64,000 nucleotides of DNA from an uncultured Ruminococcus sp. (GCA_947624295.1 CANQJV010000005.1:31829-95828), one strand, 5' to 3'. Positions 1 through 9,312 are shown, numbered from the stretch's first letter. Made by a program: numbers and translations. The notes: generated by a model from the sequence alone, not told the origin.

Positions 1-126
1 TATCATGATTTCAGGGAAATTTCAAGAGATTATATATTAAAAGTGCGTGTTCTGCTGAAAAATCGTCATATTATACAGAATTTTTGCATAGTTTTTGTGA
101 AGATTTACCAAAGTGAGGGAATAATT

Positions 127-316
127 ATATATCAACTTGCTTTTTAGGCGTATCGGCGTATATTTGCCTGTATTACGTGAGTTAGGGTGTACGGGGTATA
201 CGTCTGATACGCCATAGGATACGCCATACGCCATAGGATACGCCTTGTGATACGCCTTATTTAACGAAATATAGGGAAGTATACGCCGATACGCCATTTT
301 TTGAAGTTGTGTTATA
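127..316. repeat. Family A palindromic intergenic repeat (copy 1)
   Basis: The ends are inverted copies of one another. The left end is TATATCAACTT followed by a GGCGTATCGGCGTAT block, and the right end is the complementary ATACGCCGATACGCC followed by AAGTTGTGTTATA. The middle is a run of ATACGCC/GGCGTAT units separated by a few bases. Similar elements occur near 2.7-3.1, 20.3-20.6 and 23.2-23.7 kb. No protein is credible here: the 94-codon minus-strand reading frame across it simply translates the repeat. The flanks 1-126 and 317-457 hold nothing I recognise beyond AT-rich DNA and a GGCAGGAAAAAATAAAA fragment of family C at about 363-380. Confidence 0.75.
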
Positions 317-457
317 AACACGCTCTCCGCCGTTTTCTAAATTTTTAGAAAACGAAATTGCAGGGCAGGAAAAAATAAAAATATAGTTACTAAATTTACA
401 TAATCCGCATGATTATCTACTTATCTGAAAAAAATTACAGTGCGAAACTGAAAACTA

Positions 458-486
458 TTGCAAAAATTAGAATTTTATGGTAAAAT
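458..486 (+). promoter_or_regulatory. Promoter of the acyl-CoA ligase operon
   Basis: TTGCAA, 17 bp, TAAAAT with TG one base upstream of the -10 (ATGGTAAAAT). It lies about 45 bp before the ATG of the ligase gene. Confidence 0.65.
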
Positions 487-531
487 ATATATATTGAAAA
501 ATATCGAAAATTATTGAAAGGACTTTGCAAA

Positions 532-2166
532 ATGCCCATTACTGAATTACTTGAAAGAAACGCTATGCTCTACGGAAATGACATCGCTCTTGTTGAGGTC
601 AACCCCGAAATCACTGAAACAAGACGTGTTACGTGGCGTGAATACGAACTCATTGAACCTAACCCCGAATGCTGTTACAGGCGTGAAATTACGTGGAAAG
701 TTTTCGACGAAAAAGCTAACAGATTCGCTAATATGCTCATCGGCAGAGGTGTCAAGAAAGGCGATAAAGTCGGTATTCTCCTGATGAACTGCCTTGAATG
801 GTTACCGATTTATTTCGGCATACTCAAAACTGGTGCTTTGGCTGTACCGCTGAATTTCCGGTATACTGCTGACGAAATAAAGTACTGCCTTGAACTCGCT
901 GAAGTCGATGTGCTTATGTTCGGTCCTGAATTTATCGGGCGTATCGAGGAAATCGCTGACGAAATCAGCAAAAACAGACTTTTATTCTATGTCGGGGAAG
1001 GCTGTCCTACTTTTGCGGAACACTACGACAGCCATACTTCTAACTGTTCGGGCGGTAAACCTGACGTGACAATAACTGATGATGACGACGCAGCTATATA
1101 TTTCTCATCAGGTACTACCGGTTTCCCGAAAGCTATTCTCCACAAGCACCGCAGTCTTGTTCACTCCGCTAAAGTCGAGCAGAATCACCACCAGCAAACA
1201 AGAGATGATGTATTTTTATGTATACCTCCGCTGTACCATACCGGCGCAAAAATGCACTGGTTCGGCAGTCTGCAATCAGGCAGCAAAGCTGTTCTCCTGA
1301 AGGGTGTCAAGCCGAAATCTATCATCGAAACTGTATCAAGCGAAAAATGTACTATAGTATGGTTGCTTGTGCCGTGGGCGCAGGATATACTTGACGCTAT
1401 TGACAACGGTTCTATAAACCTTGCTGACTATGAACTCTCACAATGGAGGCTTATGCACATAGGCGCACAACCTGTACCGCCGTCACTTATTTCCCGTTGG
1501 AAAGAGCATTTCCCTCACCATAAATATGATACTAATTACGGCTTGAGTGAATCTATAGGACCCGGCTGTGTGCATTTGGGCATGGAGAATATCCGCAAAG
1601 TCGGTGCTATCGGTAAAGCAGGCTACGGTTGGGAAGTCAAGATTGCTGACGAGAACGGCGAAACGGTCAAGCGTGGGGAAGTCGGGGAACTCTGCGTGAA
1701 AGGTCCGGGTGTGATGACTTGCTATTACCGTGACGAAAAAGCTACTGCCGAAACGCTCAAGGACGGCTGGCTGCTCACGGGAGATATGGCGCAGGAAGAT
1801 GAGGACGGCTTTATTTACCTCGTTGACCGCAAAAAAGATGTCATTATAAGCGGCGGTGAGAACTTATATCCCGTACAGATTGAGGATTTCCTGCGTTCGC
1901 ACCCTGCCGTGAAAGATGTAGCTGTTATAGGCTTACCCGACAAGCGACTCGGCGAAATTGCGGCGGCTATCATAGCAATTAAAGACGGTATGAACTGCAC
2001 TGAGGACGAAATCAACGCATTCTGCCAGAAAATGCCCCGTTACAAGCGTCCGCACAAGATTATATTTGCTGACGTTCCCCGAAACCCTACAGGCAAAATA
2101 GAAAAGCCTAAACTCCGTGAGATTTACTGCGGTGAAAGCCTTGTTGCAAGGCAGATAAAGAATTGA
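532..2166 (+). CDS. Acyl-CoA ligase (ANL superfamily, fatty-acyl/aryl-CoA synthetase type)
   Basis: ATP-dependent enzyme that adenylates a carboxylic acid and transfers it to CoA; the substrate cannot be read from the sequence. The ANL phosphate loop FSSGTTGFPK lies near residues 191-200. The C-terminal subdomain has LLTGD, DRKKDVIISGGENLYP and the catalytic-lysine region PRNPTGKIEKPK. The ATG chosen here is preceded by AAAGGA about 9 bases upstream; an in-frame TTG six codons earlier has no ribosome site. There is no signal peptide, so it is cytoplasmic. The N-terminus has two similar NPE...TWREY/TWKVF segments, probably a family trait. A hotdog thioesterase follows 18 bases later, suggesting paired activation and hydrolysis of the same acyl thioester. 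Confidence 0.9.
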   Translation: MPITELLERNAMLYGNDIALVEVNPEITETRRVTWREYELIEPNPECCYRREITWKVFDEKANRFANMLIGRGVKKGDKVGILLMNCLEWLPIYFGILKTGALAVPLNFRYTADEIKYCLELAEVDVLMFGPEFIGRIEEIADEISKNRLLFYVGEGCPTFAEHYDSHTSNCSGGKPDVTITDDDDAAIYFSSGTTGFPKAILHKHRSLVHSAKVEQNHHQQTRDDVFLCIPPLYHTGAKMHWFGSLQSGSKAVLLKGVKPKSIIETVSSEKCTIVWLLVPWAQDILDAIDNGSINLADYELSQWRLMHIGAQPVPPSLISRWKEHFPHHKYDTNYGLSESIGPGCVHLGMENIRKVGAIGKAGYGWEVKIADENGETVKRGEVGELCVKGPGVMTCYYRDEKATAETLKDGWLLTGDMAQEDEDGFIYLVDRKKDVIISGGENLYPVQIEDFLRSHPAVKDVAVIGLPDKRLGEIAAAIIAIKDGMNCTEDEINAFCQKMPRYKRPHKIIFADVPRNPTGKIEKPKLREIYCGESLVARQIKN

Positions 2167-2184
2167 GTGGCAGGAGGTGATATA

Positions 2185-2604
2185 ATGGAAAATTACGAGG
2201 AAACTCTCGCTAAAGTGCGTGAGATGTTCAAAAATGATAAATTCGCCACGGAAAACGGCATAGTAATCGATGAAATCGGTGAAGATTACGCTGTATGCAG
2301 TGTGAAACTCACTGACAAGCACCGTAACGCTATGGGCGGAGTTATGGGCGGAGTGCATTGCACATTGGCGGACTTTGCCTTTGCGGTTGCGTCTAACTGG
2401 CAACATATGGACACGGTAGCCCTCAGCACTGATATTGCTTTTATGAGTGCGGTGAAAGGCGATACCCTGATAGCTGTTGCTAAACTCGCAAAAGACGGAT
2501 ATACAGTGAACTGCTATCATATCACAATAACAGATAATCTCGGCACTGCTGTTGCCTTTGCCAAAACAGTAGGCTATCATAATAAAAGAAAATCAGGTAA
2601 ATAG
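2185..2604 (+). CDS. PaaI-type hotdog thioesterase
   Basis: A 139-residue hotdog-fold protein of the PaaI family, expected to hydrolyse acyl- or aryl-CoA thioesters. The signature region reads HRNAMGGVMGGVHCTLADFA (Asn, Gly-Gly, His and Asp in the usual order). The ATG is set by a full AGGAGGTGA seven bases upstream; an upstream in-frame GTG overlaps that site and is not used. It is coupled to the acyl-CoA ligase gene and followed by a terminator, so the two form a closed operon. The exact substrate is unknown. Confidence 0.85.
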   Translation: MENYEETLAKVREMFKNDKFATENGIVIDEIGEDYAVCSVKLTDKHRNAMGGVMGGVHCTLADFAFAVASNWQHMDTVALSTDIAFMSAVKGDTLIAVAKLAKDGYTVNCYHITITDNLGTAVAFAKTVGYHNKRKSGK

Positions 2605-2620
2605 TCCTGTAAATACAAGA

Positions 2621-2650
2621 AATCCCCTGATATAAGGGGATTTTCTTTTT
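2621..2650 (+). terminator. Terminator of the ligase-thioesterase operon, followed by a family C tail
   Basis: AATCCCCT-gatat-AAGGGGATT hairpin followed by TTCTTTTT. The next bases, CAGTAAAGTTTTATTTTTTTCC, match the segment found behind another hairpin at 20.63-20.69 kb (family C repeat). Confidence 0.8.
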
Positions 2651-2682
2651 CAGTAAAGTTTTATTTTTTTCCTGCTCCGCAT

Positions 2683-2862
2683 ATTATATATCAACTTAAA
2701 ATTCAGGCGTGTACCCGTGTAAACCTCTATAATACGTCAATTAGGGTGTGTGCAGTGGTGTGTACTGAACGTGTGGCGTGTATTTATATATCAAGTGCAA
2801 AAAATGGCGTATCGGCGTATCCTCGGCTATAATACGTCAAAAACGGCGTATCCTATGGCGTA
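2683..2862. repeat. Family A repeats (copies 2 and 3)
   Basis: Two elements in tandem. The first starts ATATATCAACTT and uses GGCGTGT-type units. The second starts TATATATCAAGTGC and uses GGCGTATCGGCGTAT, then CTATAATACGTCAA and GGCGTATCCTATGGCGTA. Nothing coding is visible between 2605 and 3065. Confidence 0.7.
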
Positions 2863-2927
2863 GCGGAGAGCCTCCGCTGGCAATTTCGCACTATAGTCTG
2901 ATTAGTGAAATAGATACTCATGCGGAT
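2863..2927 (+). repeat. Family B repeat with GCGGAG/CTCCGC hairpin
   Basis: Hairpin GCGGAG-agc-CTCCGC followed by TGGCAATTTCGCACTATAGT, CTGATTAGTGAAATAGATAC and TGCGGATT. The copy at 20202 has GCGGTG-agc-CACCGC, so the paired bases changed together. Confidence 0.65.
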
Positions 2928-2950
2928 TGTGAAATTTCAGAACGTAAATA

Positions 2951-3068
2951 AATAGCAACTCAAGAAAATGGCGTATCGGCGTATCTTTCCCTATATTTCG
3001 TCAAATAAGGCGTATCCTATGGCGTATCCCCTGCAAAATGGCGTATCAAGTGGCGTATGGCGTATTTA
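2951..3068. repeat. Family A repeat (copy 4), touching the 3' end of a dockerin gene
   Basis: Starts AATAGCAACTCAAGAAAATG and carries six GGCGTAT units. The final GGCGTATTTA runs into the stop codon of the adjacent minus-strand gene, so the repeat forms the immediate 3' end of that transcript. Confidence 0.65.
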
Positions 3069-4424
3069 TTCTAAATTTTCGCCCTGATTTGCAAGCAACA
3101 TTTGTATAGCTAAAGCGTCATTGCCCGTGATACCCTCCTGACTGTCGCAGTCAGCATTAGCAAGACCCTGCTCCGTGAGCGCATATGTGTCATGATTGCC
3201 GATATGCTGTATTATAGCAGCAACATCAGCCATATTGACAGCACCGTCACAATTTGCGTCGCCCGTTTTCACATCGCCTGCAACAGTAGTTTCAGTTGTG
3301 CCTGTAGTTGTGACTGCGGTAGTCTCAGTTGCTCCTGACGTTGTGACAGCAGTGGTAGTTTCAGGAGCAGTACCCTTTTCCCATACAGCCGTAAGCATTA
3401 TACCTGCGCCGGGTTTTGCGCCTAAAATAGTATATTCCTCGCCTGCCTGATAGATTTCACCGCTTTCAGTTTTCCAGCCGGCGAAATATTTTCCGTCAAC
3501 AGTAATATCAGGTTCGGGGCAGATTATCTGCGTATCAGTTTTACCCTCTACCTTTATATTAGTACCGCCGTTGCCCTGTTTGAAAACGACATTATAAGTT
3601 TTAGGTTCCCATACAGCCGTGAAAGTAACATCAACATCGGGGCAAGTTACTATCTCAAGAGGCTTGTATATTTTACCGTCGTAATCCGACAGCCAGCCCA
3701 CAAGATTAAAGCCGTCACGGGAAAATCTGTCGCTGTTAGCAAGGTCAGTGAAAGAGCCTTCATTTTTCGGGAAAGTCTGCACTGTACTGCCGTTCAGGCG
3801 GTCAACGTCACCTGCGAGGTAGGTGAAAGTTATTCTTTTGAACCATATCGGCGTAACGACGACATCTTCAGCAGGCATAATGAAATGCCCTCCATAGACG
3901 AGGTTATAGCCGTCCATGATAGTAAGCCCGTGAGTATATGCGCCATCAATTTGTATTTCCGTGAAATCGGGCGTTACCATCTGACCTGCAACAGCTGATA
4001 TATCTTTGAGCCATTCGGGGTAGTCGATAATTTCGCCGTGGAAATCGAGGTTGTAAGTTACATCATGGAAATTTTTATCTTTCGGGTCATACCATACGGG
4101 TTCAAAGACGACTTCCTCAACGCCCTCGGGAGCAAGATAAGTTTCACCGCCGACGAATCCCTCTATACCATCAACAGTCCAGCCACTGAACTCATAGCCG
4201 TCCTTTTCGAATGTACCCTTTGGTATACTGCATATTCCCGTAGTGGTGACAGTATCCTCAAAAAGTGTAACGTCCGTCTTAAGCGCAGGCGACATATCGT
4301 CAGTTATGTTGAAAGATACTTTTACTTCAGCGGGAGCGTCCTCCTCAGCCGAAACGAACAGACCTGAAGAGCAGGTCAATGCTATAGCTGAAATCAGAGC
4401 TGTAAATTTGTTTAATTTTTTCAT
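3066..4424 (-). CDS. Secreted dockerin protein with InlB/Listeria-Bacteroides-type repeats
   Basis: A 452-residue exported protein. A signal peptide (MKKLNKFTALISAIALTCSS, cut near FVSA-EE) is followed by about four repeats ending in GW...VW (FSGWTVDG, LVGWLSDYDGK, FAGWKTESGE; each closing FEPVW or TAVW). These resemble the InlB B-repeat/Flg_new fold used as surface stalks or binding modules. A Thr-rich linker leads to a C-terminal dockerin, GDANCDGAVNMADVAAIIQ with its partner loop NADCDSQEGITGNDAL. No catalytic domain is visible, so it is likely a structural or binding part of the cellulosome. It lies 27 bases behind the DUF4250 gene and probably shares its promoter. Confidence 0.85.
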   Translation of the reverse strand: MKKLNKFTALISAIALTCSSGLFVSAEEDAPAEVKVSFNITDDMSPALKTDVTLFEDTVTTTGICSIPKGTFEKDGYEFSGWTVDGIEGFVGGETYLAPEGVEEVVFEPVWYDPKDKNFHDVTYNLDFHGEIIDYPEWLKDISAVAGQMVTPDFTEIQIDGAYTHGLTIMDGYNLVYGGHFIMPAEDVVVTPIWFKRITFTYLAGDVDRLNGSTVQTFPKNEGSFTDLANSDRFSRDGFNLVGWLSDYDGKIYKPLEIVTCPDVDVTFTAVWEPKTYNVVFKQGNGGTNIKVEGKTDTQIICPEPDITVDGKYFAGWKTESGEIYQAGEEYTILGAKPGAGIMLTAVWEKGTAPETTTAVTTSGATETTAVTTTGTTETTVAGDVKTGDANCDGAVNMADVAAIIQHIGNHDTYALTEQGLANADCDSQEGITGNDALAIQMLLANQGENLE

Positions 4425-4451
4425 ATTTCCCTCACAATCCGATGCATTGCA

Positions 4452-4628
4452 TCACATAAAACTATTTTTATTTTCGTCATACACATAACCTATAAGAGCA
4501 AGTTTTTTCTCAATATCCTCCCTCCGGACGCACAAACTTTTGCACAATTCATCGAGAGTCGGGAACTCATCACGCAGTTTTGTATTTATGTAACTCAGAA
4601 GTATAGCGGGGTCATTCGGAATATTCAT
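4452..4628 (-). CDS. DUF4250 family small protein
   Basis: A 58-residue protein starting MNIPNDPAILLSYINTKLRD and continuing DEFPTLDELCKSLCVRREDI, ending GYVYDENKNSFM. The order NDP..LLS..NTKLRD..PSLD.LC......LGYVYD matches the DUF4250 family of Firmicutes, whose function is unknown. An AAGGAG site sits eight bases before the ATG and a good promoter lies 70 bases upstream. It is the first gene of a likely two-gene transcript with the dockerin protein. Confidence 0.85.
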   Translation of the reverse strand: MNIPNDPAILLSYINTKLRDEFPTLDELCKSLCVRREDIEKKLALIGYVYDENKNSFM

Positions 4629-4697
4629 AGCGGATTCTCCTTTTCAAAAATTTCAAAAAAAATCAGTCCTGAAGTGATATGTAATTAACTTGATTAT

Positions 4698-4726
4698 AAT
4701 ATACAATAAATTACACTATTTGTCAA
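4698..4726 (-). promoter_or_regulatory. Promoter of the DUF4250-dockerin transcript
   Basis: On the minus strand TTGACA, 17 bp, TATATT. Confidence 0.65.
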
Positions 4727-4839
4727 TAATTTTTAAGAAATCTATTATGTGAATTTTAAGTAAATTTGCAATTATATTTAACACTGTAAGTAAAAATTTT
4801 TATAATAATATAATGTTAGGAAATACTAACTAATTGTTA

Positions 4840-5012
4840 ACATTTATTTTTGTGCAATATCAACAATAATATCAGTAATAATTAGTCTAAAAAAACGATA
4901 GAAATTTTTTTGATTATATGGTATAATATCTAAGAGGTATGTGGGTAATAATATATTTGTCATCGCATTATTTGTTATAACAGATTGTTATTTATTTCAC
5001 ATAAATTTATAA
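4840..5012 (+). promoter_or_regulatory. AT-rich leader of the hydrogenase operon, promoter and possible redox operator
   Basis: A TATAAT at 4922-4927 could be the -10, but its -35 is weak. ATTGTTAACATT (about 4850) and TTGTTATAACAG (about 4973) are palindrome-like sequences of the kind bound by the NADH sensor Rex (TTGTTA...TAACAA). Rex control is only a suggestion. No gene is visible between 4727 and 5028. Confidence 0.3.
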
Positions 5013-5028
5013 AGGAGGTTCATCTTCA

Positions 5029-5526
5029 ATGAATACAGCTAAATCCACAGTTCCTTTCAAAGGTACAAAGGAACAGGAAGCTCAGCTCCTCGCAATAATT
5101 GAGGAGAAAAAGAACACGCAGGGCGCACTTATGCCCATTCTCCAGAAAGCTCAGGAAATCTACGGCTACCTTCCTATTGAAGTTCAGACCATTATTTCCG
5201 ATAACACCGGTATCCCACTCGAAAAAATCTACGGTGTTGTGACTTTCTACGCACAATTTTCTCTTTTCCCGAAGGGCGAATACACTATCTCAGTTTGTCT
5301 CGGTACTGCCTGCTACGTTAAAGGCTCAGGCGATATTTACGATAAACTTCAGGAAAAACTCGGCATTGCAGGCGGTGAATGTACTGCCGACGGTAAATTC
5401 TCCCTCGAAGCCTGCCGTTGTATCGGTGCCTGCGGACTTGCTCCCGTTCTTACTGTCAACGAGGACGTTTACGGCCGTCTCACTGTTGATGACGTTGACA
5501 AAATCATCGAAAAGTATACAGCATAA
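5029..5526 (+). CDS. hydC: HydC: NuoE-like [2Fe-2S] subunit of the trimeric [FeFe] hydrogenase
   Basis: A 165-residue thioredoxin-like ferredoxin subunit (24-kDa NuoE family). The four cluster cysteines lie in CLGTAC (C-x4-C) and CIGAC (C-x3-C). In HydABC enzymes this subunit relays electrons in an NADH/ferredoxin-linked complex that makes H2. An AAGGAGG site precedes the ATG. The order hydC-hydB-hydA, with gaps of 29 and 15 bases, indicates one transcript. Cytoplasmic; length typical. Confidence 0.93.
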   Translation: MNTAKSTVPFKGTKEQEAQLLAIIEEKKNTQGALMPILQKAQEIYGYLPIEVQTIISDNTGIPLEKIYGVVTFYAQFSLFPKGEYTISVCLGTACYVKGSGDIYDKLQEKLGIAGGECTADGKFSLEACRCIGACGLAPVLTVNEDVYGRLTVDDVDKIIEKYTA

Positions 5527-5555
5527 TATACAATATCTGTTAGGAGGTTAATTCT

Positions 5556-7454
5556 ATGAAGACTCTTGAAGAACTTAAAGCTGTCAGAGAGGCAAATGAG
5601 GGCGAAGTTGCTCTCAGAACTCATGGCAACGCTTCTTCAAAATACGAAAGACACGTGCTTGTCTGCGGCGGTACGGGCTGTACTTCTTCCGGCTCTCCCA
5701 AAATTATCGAAAAACTTGAGGAGGAATTTGCAGCAAAAGGTCTGACTGATAAAGTCCAGATTGTAAAAACAGGTTGTTTCGGTCTCTGCGAAAGAGGTCC
5801 TATCATGATTGTTTACCCCGAAGGCTCTTTCTATTCCCGTGTGAATGTAGACGAAATACACCGCATTGTTGACGAACATCTCATCGGCGGTAACCCTGTA
5901 AAAGAATTTCTCTATGAAGAAACTGTTGAGGGCGATACAATAAAAGCTCTCGATGATACTGCTTTCTATAAAAAACAGCACCGTGTTGCTTTAAGAAACT
6001 GCGGTGTCATTAACCCTGAAAATATCAACGAATACATAGGCAGAGACGGCTACAAGGCTCTCGGCAAAGTCCTCACCGAAATGTCACCAGAAGATGTTAT
6101 TCAGACTATCCTCGATTCAGGACTCCGTGGACGTGGAGGCGGTGGTTTCCCGACAGGTATGAAATGGAAACTCGCAAGAAATATTGTTCCGGACGCTGAT
6201 ATGAAATACGTCTGCTGTAACGCTGACGAAGGCGACCCCGGTGCATTTATGGACCGTTCAGTGCTTGAGGGCGACCCTCATGTAGTTCTCGAGGCTATGA
6301 CTATCGCCGGCTACGCTATCGGCGCAAAACAAGGTTATATTTACGTCCGTGCAGAATATCCTATCGCCGTTGAACGCCTTAATATCGCTATAAAACAGGC
6401 TCGTGAGGCAGGTATGCTCGGCAAGGATATTTTCGGTACAGGTTTTGATTTCGATATTGACCTGAGACTTGGTGCAGGCGCATTCGTCTGCGGTGAAGAA
6501 ACTGCTCTTATGACTTCTATCGAGGGCAACCGTGGCGAACCTCGTCCCCGTCCTCCGTTCCCTGCTGAAAAAGGTCTTTTCCAGAAGCCCACAATCCTCA
6601 ACAACGTTGAAACTTACGCAAATATCCCGCAGATTATCCTCAACGGTGCTGAATGGTTCGCATCAATGGGTACTGAAAAATCAAAGGGTACAAAAGTTTT
6701 CGCACTCGGCGGTAAAATCAAGAATACAGGTCTTGTTGAAATTCCTATGGGTACAACTCTCCGTGAAGTCATCGAGGAAATCGGCGGAGGTATCCCTAAC
6801 GGCAAGAAATTCAAGGCTGCTCAGACAGGCGGACCGTCAGGCGGATGTATTCCTACTGAACATTTCGATATTCCGATTGACTACGATAACCTCATCGGTA
6901 TCGGCTCAATGATGGGTTCGGGCGGACTTATCGTCATGGACGAAGATAACTGTATGGTTGATATTGCTAAATTCTTCCTCGAATTTACTGTTGACGAATC
7001 ATGCGGTAAATGTACTCCGTGCCGTATCGGTACAAAGAGAATGCACGAAATCCTTGACAAAATCACTAAGGGCAAGGGAACACTTGAGGATATTGACAAG
7101 CTCGAAGAACTCTGCTATCACATCAAATCAAATTCACTCTGCGGACTCGGACAGACTGCTCCTAACCCTGTTCTCTCAACACTTCGCTATTTCCGTGATG
7201 AGTATATCGCTCACGTCGTAGATAAAAAGTGCCCTGCCGGCGTATGTAAAGACCTTCTCAGCTTTGAAATCGATAAGGATAAATGTTTCGGCTGCGGAAT
7301 GTGCGCTAAACAGTGTCCCGCTGAAGCAATCAAAGTTACAGACTACACTGCTCCCGGCAAGAAAAAGCCTGCATTTGAAATCGACAAGGATAAGTGCGTA
7401 AAATGCGGTGCTTGTATCGCTACATGTAAATTCAAGGCAATCAGCAAGAAATAA
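5556..7454 (+). CDS. hydB: HydB: NuoF-like NADH/FMN subunit of the trimeric [FeFe] hydrogenase
   Basis: A 632-residue flavoprotein. Residues 30-110 form a thioredoxin-like [2Fe-2S] domain (Cys37, 42, 74, 78). The NuoF core has the NADH/FMN loop GLRGRGGGGFPTG, then NADEGDPGAFMDRS, and the N3-type cluster motif ESCGKCTPCRIG. Two [4Fe-4S] ferredoxin motifs end the protein (CFGCGMCAKQCP and CVKCGACIATC). It oxidises NADH and splits electrons to the hydrogenase and ferredoxin in electron-confurcating or bifurcating HydABC enzymes. This assignment follows from the family; bifurcation itself cannot be read from sequence. Confidence 0.93.
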   Translation: MKTLEELKAVREANEGEVALRTHGNASSKYERHVLVCGGTGCTSSGSPKIIEKLEEEFAAKGLTDKVQIVKTGCFGLCERGPIMIVYPEGSFYSRVNVDEIHRIVDEHLIGGNPVKEFLYEETVEGDTIKALDDTAFYKKQHRVALRNCGVINPENINEYIGRDGYKALGKVLTEMSPEDVIQTILDSGLRGRGGGGFPTGMKWKLARNIVPDADMKYVCCNADEGDPGAFMDRSVLEGDPHVVLEAMTIAGYAIGAKQGYIYVRAEYPIAVERLNIAIKQAREAGMLGKDIFGTGFDFDIDLRLGAGAFVCGEETALMTSIEGNRGEPRPRPPFPAEKGLFQKPTILNNVETYANIPQIILNGAEWFASMGTEKSKGTKVFALGGKIKNTGLVEIPMGTTLREVIEEIGGGIPNGKKFKAAQTGGPSGGCIPTEHFDIPIDYDNLIGIGSMMGSGGLIVMDEDNCMVDIAKFFLEFTVDESCGKCTPCRIGTKRMHEILDKITKGKGTLEDIDKLEELCYHIKSNSLCGLGQTAPNPVLSTLRYFRDEYIAHVVDKKCPAGVCKDLLSFEIDKDKCFGCGMCAKQCPAEAIKVTDYTAPGKKKPAFEIDKDKCVKCGACIATCKFKAISKK

Positions 7455-7469
7455 GCGGAGGAATTATCA

Positions 7470-9212
7470 ATGGAAAATATTACAGTTAAAGTTAATGGTG
7501 TTGAAATCTCCGTACCAAAGGGAACAACAGTTCTTGAGGCTGCTCATCAGGCAGGTTTTGAGATTCCTACACTTTGCTATATGAAAGAAATCAATGAGAT
7601 TGGTGCTTGCCGTATCTGCATTACAGAAGTAAATGAAGGCAGAGGTTTCCGCCTCGTTGCAGGCTGTGTTTACCCGTGTTCGGATAAAATGGAAATCCTT
7701 ACAGCATCACCGAAAGTTATAGAGTCACGTAAAAAGACTCTTGAACTCATTCTCTCAACTCATGACAGAAAATGCTTGTCATGCGTAAGAAGCGGCAACT
7801 GCGAACTCCAGAAACTCTGTAAAGATTACGGTGTTGAGGACGCATCAACTTATGACGGCTACAGAAATGAATACGAAATCGACAATTCAGCTGCTCATAT
7901 GTACCGTGACAATAACAAATGTATTCTTTGCCGCCGTTGTGTTGCAGTATGCTCCAAAACACAAGGTATCGGTGTAATCGGCGCAAATGAACGTGGATTC
8001 AAGACATTCATCGGCTCTGCTTTTGAAATGGGTCTCGGCGAAACAAGCTGCGTATCATGCGGTCAGTGTATCGCTGTCTGCCCTGTCGGCGCAATCTCAG
8101 AAAAAGACTATGTCAAGGACGTTCTTGCTGCAATTGCTGACCCTGAAAAGACTGTTCTTGTACAGACAGCTCCTGCTGTACGTGCAGGTCTCGGCGAATG
8201 TTTCGGTCTCCCAATCGGCACAAACGTAGAGGGCAAAATGGTATCTGCTCTCAAGAAACTCGGTTTCGACAAAGTATTTGATACAGACTTCTCCGCTGAC
8301 CTCACAATCATGGAAGAGGCTGCTGAATTTGTTGACAGACTGAAGAACGGCGGAAAACTCCCGCTTATCACATCATGTTCACCGGGCTGGGTTAAATTCT
8401 GCGAACACTATTTCCCCGATATGATTGAAAATCTGTCTTCATGCAAGTCACCTCAGCAGATGTTCGGTGCAGCTGCAAAGACTTACTACGCTGAAAAAAT
8501 GGGTCTTGACCCGAAAAATATCGTTATGGTTTCAGTTATGCCCTGTACCGCAAAGAAATTCGAAATCGGACGTGATGACCAGAGTGCAGCAGGTGTTCCT
8601 GATGTTGATTACGTTCTCACAACTCGTGAACTCGGCAGAATGATTGAACGTGCAGGTATCAATTTCCTCGGTCTTGCTGATGAACAATTCGATGAACCGC
8701 TTGGAATTTCAACAGGTGCAGGTACAATCTTCGGCGCAACAGGCGGTGTTATGGAGGCAGCACTCCGTACAGCTGTACACACTCTCACGGGCGAAAATCC
8801 GATTGATTTCCCTGAAGTACGTGGCACTGAGGGTATCAAAGAGGCTGAATATGACGTTGCAGGCACAAAAGTTAAAGTTGCTGTTGCAAGCGGACTTGCT
8901 AACGCAAGAGAATTGCTTGAAAGAGTACAGAAAGGTGAAGCTGATTACCAGTTCATCGAAATTATGGCTTGTCCGGGCGGTTGTGTAAACGGCGGTGGTC
9001 AGCCACAAGTTCCGATGGGTATCAGAAACTTCGTTGACATCAGAGAAAAGAGAGCAAAAGTTCTCTATGATATTGACGCTGCAATGCCGTTAAGACAGTC
9101 ACACGAGAACCCTGCTATCAAGGCTATATACGATGAATATTTCGGTCAGCCGGGTAGTCACAAGGCTCATGAAGTTCTCCATACTTCCTATGTCAAGAGA
9201 AGTGTAAACTGA
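7470..9212 (+). CDS. hydA: HydA: catalytic [FeFe] hydrogenase subunit (multi-cluster, group A3-like)
   Basis: A 580-residue H2-evolving or H2-oxidising subunit. From the N-terminus: plant-type [2Fe-2S] (Cys36, 47, 50, 66), His-Cys3 [4Fe-4S] (His98, Cys102, 105, 111), two [4Fe-4S] motifs (Cys151-161 and Cys194-204), then the H-cluster domain. That domain has L1 TSCSPGW (Cys303), L2 MPCTAKKFE (Cys359) and L3 MACPGGCVNGGGQP (Cys501, Cys505). The C-terminal YFGQPGSHKAHEVLHT is the small-subunit segment. All ligands are intact. The hydE/F/G maturases are not in this window. It disposes of reducing equivalents from fermentation of plant sugars. Confidence 0.95.
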   Translation: MENITVKVNGVEISVPKGTTVLEAAHQAGFEIPTLCYMKEINEIGACRICITEVNEGRGFRLVAGCVYPCSDKMEILTASPKVIESRKKTLELILSTHDRKCLSCVRSGNCELQKLCKDYGVEDASTYDGYRNEYEIDNSAAHMYRDNNKCILCRRCVAVCSKTQGIGVIGANERGFKTFIGSAFEMGLGETSCVSCGQCIAVCPVGAISEKDYVKDVLAAIADPEKTVLVQTAPAVRAGLGECFGLPIGTNVEGKMVSALKKLGFDKVFDTDFSADLTIMEEAAEFVDRLKNGGKLPLITSCSPGWVKFCEHYFPDMIENLSSCKSPQQMFGAAAKTYYAEKMGLDPKNIVMVSVMPCTAKKFEIGRDDQSAAGVPDVDYVLTTRELGRMIERAGINFLGLADEQFDEPLGISTGAGTIFGATGGVMEAALRTAVHTLTGENPIDFPEVRGTEGIKEAEYDVAGTKVKVAVASGLANARELLERVQKGEADYQFIEIMACPGGCVNGGGQPQVPMGIRNFVDIREKRAKVLYDIDAAMPLRQSHENPAIKAIYDEYFGQPGSHKAHEVLHTSYVKRSVN

Positions 9213-9249
9213 TTTTACTTTGCTCATACGATAAAAAAACTAAAAAAAT

Positions 9250-9280
9250 CGGCTGCTGTTGAAAAACGGCAGTCGTTTTT
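9250..9280 (+). terminator. Terminator of hydCBA
   Basis: CGGCTGCTG-ttgaaaaa-CGGCAGTCG (two G-U pairs) followed by TTTTT. Confidence 0.75.
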
Positions 9281-9312
9281 ATTATCTTATTTTACTATCT
9301 TATTTTACTTCA

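Noticed and set aside
127..316. CRISPR-like array of GGCGTAT units
   Set aside because: Units are short and unevenly spaced, there are no unique spacers of constant length, and the ends are inverted. No cas genes are present.
37..321. A 94-codon minus-strand reading frame
   Set aside because: It translates the family A repeat (YGVSYGVSDVYP-like), lacks a ribosome site and has no gene-like composition.
1933..2580. A 215-codon frame opposite the ligase and thioesterase
   Set aside because: It is antisense to two well-supported genes and has no ribosome site or recognisable domain.
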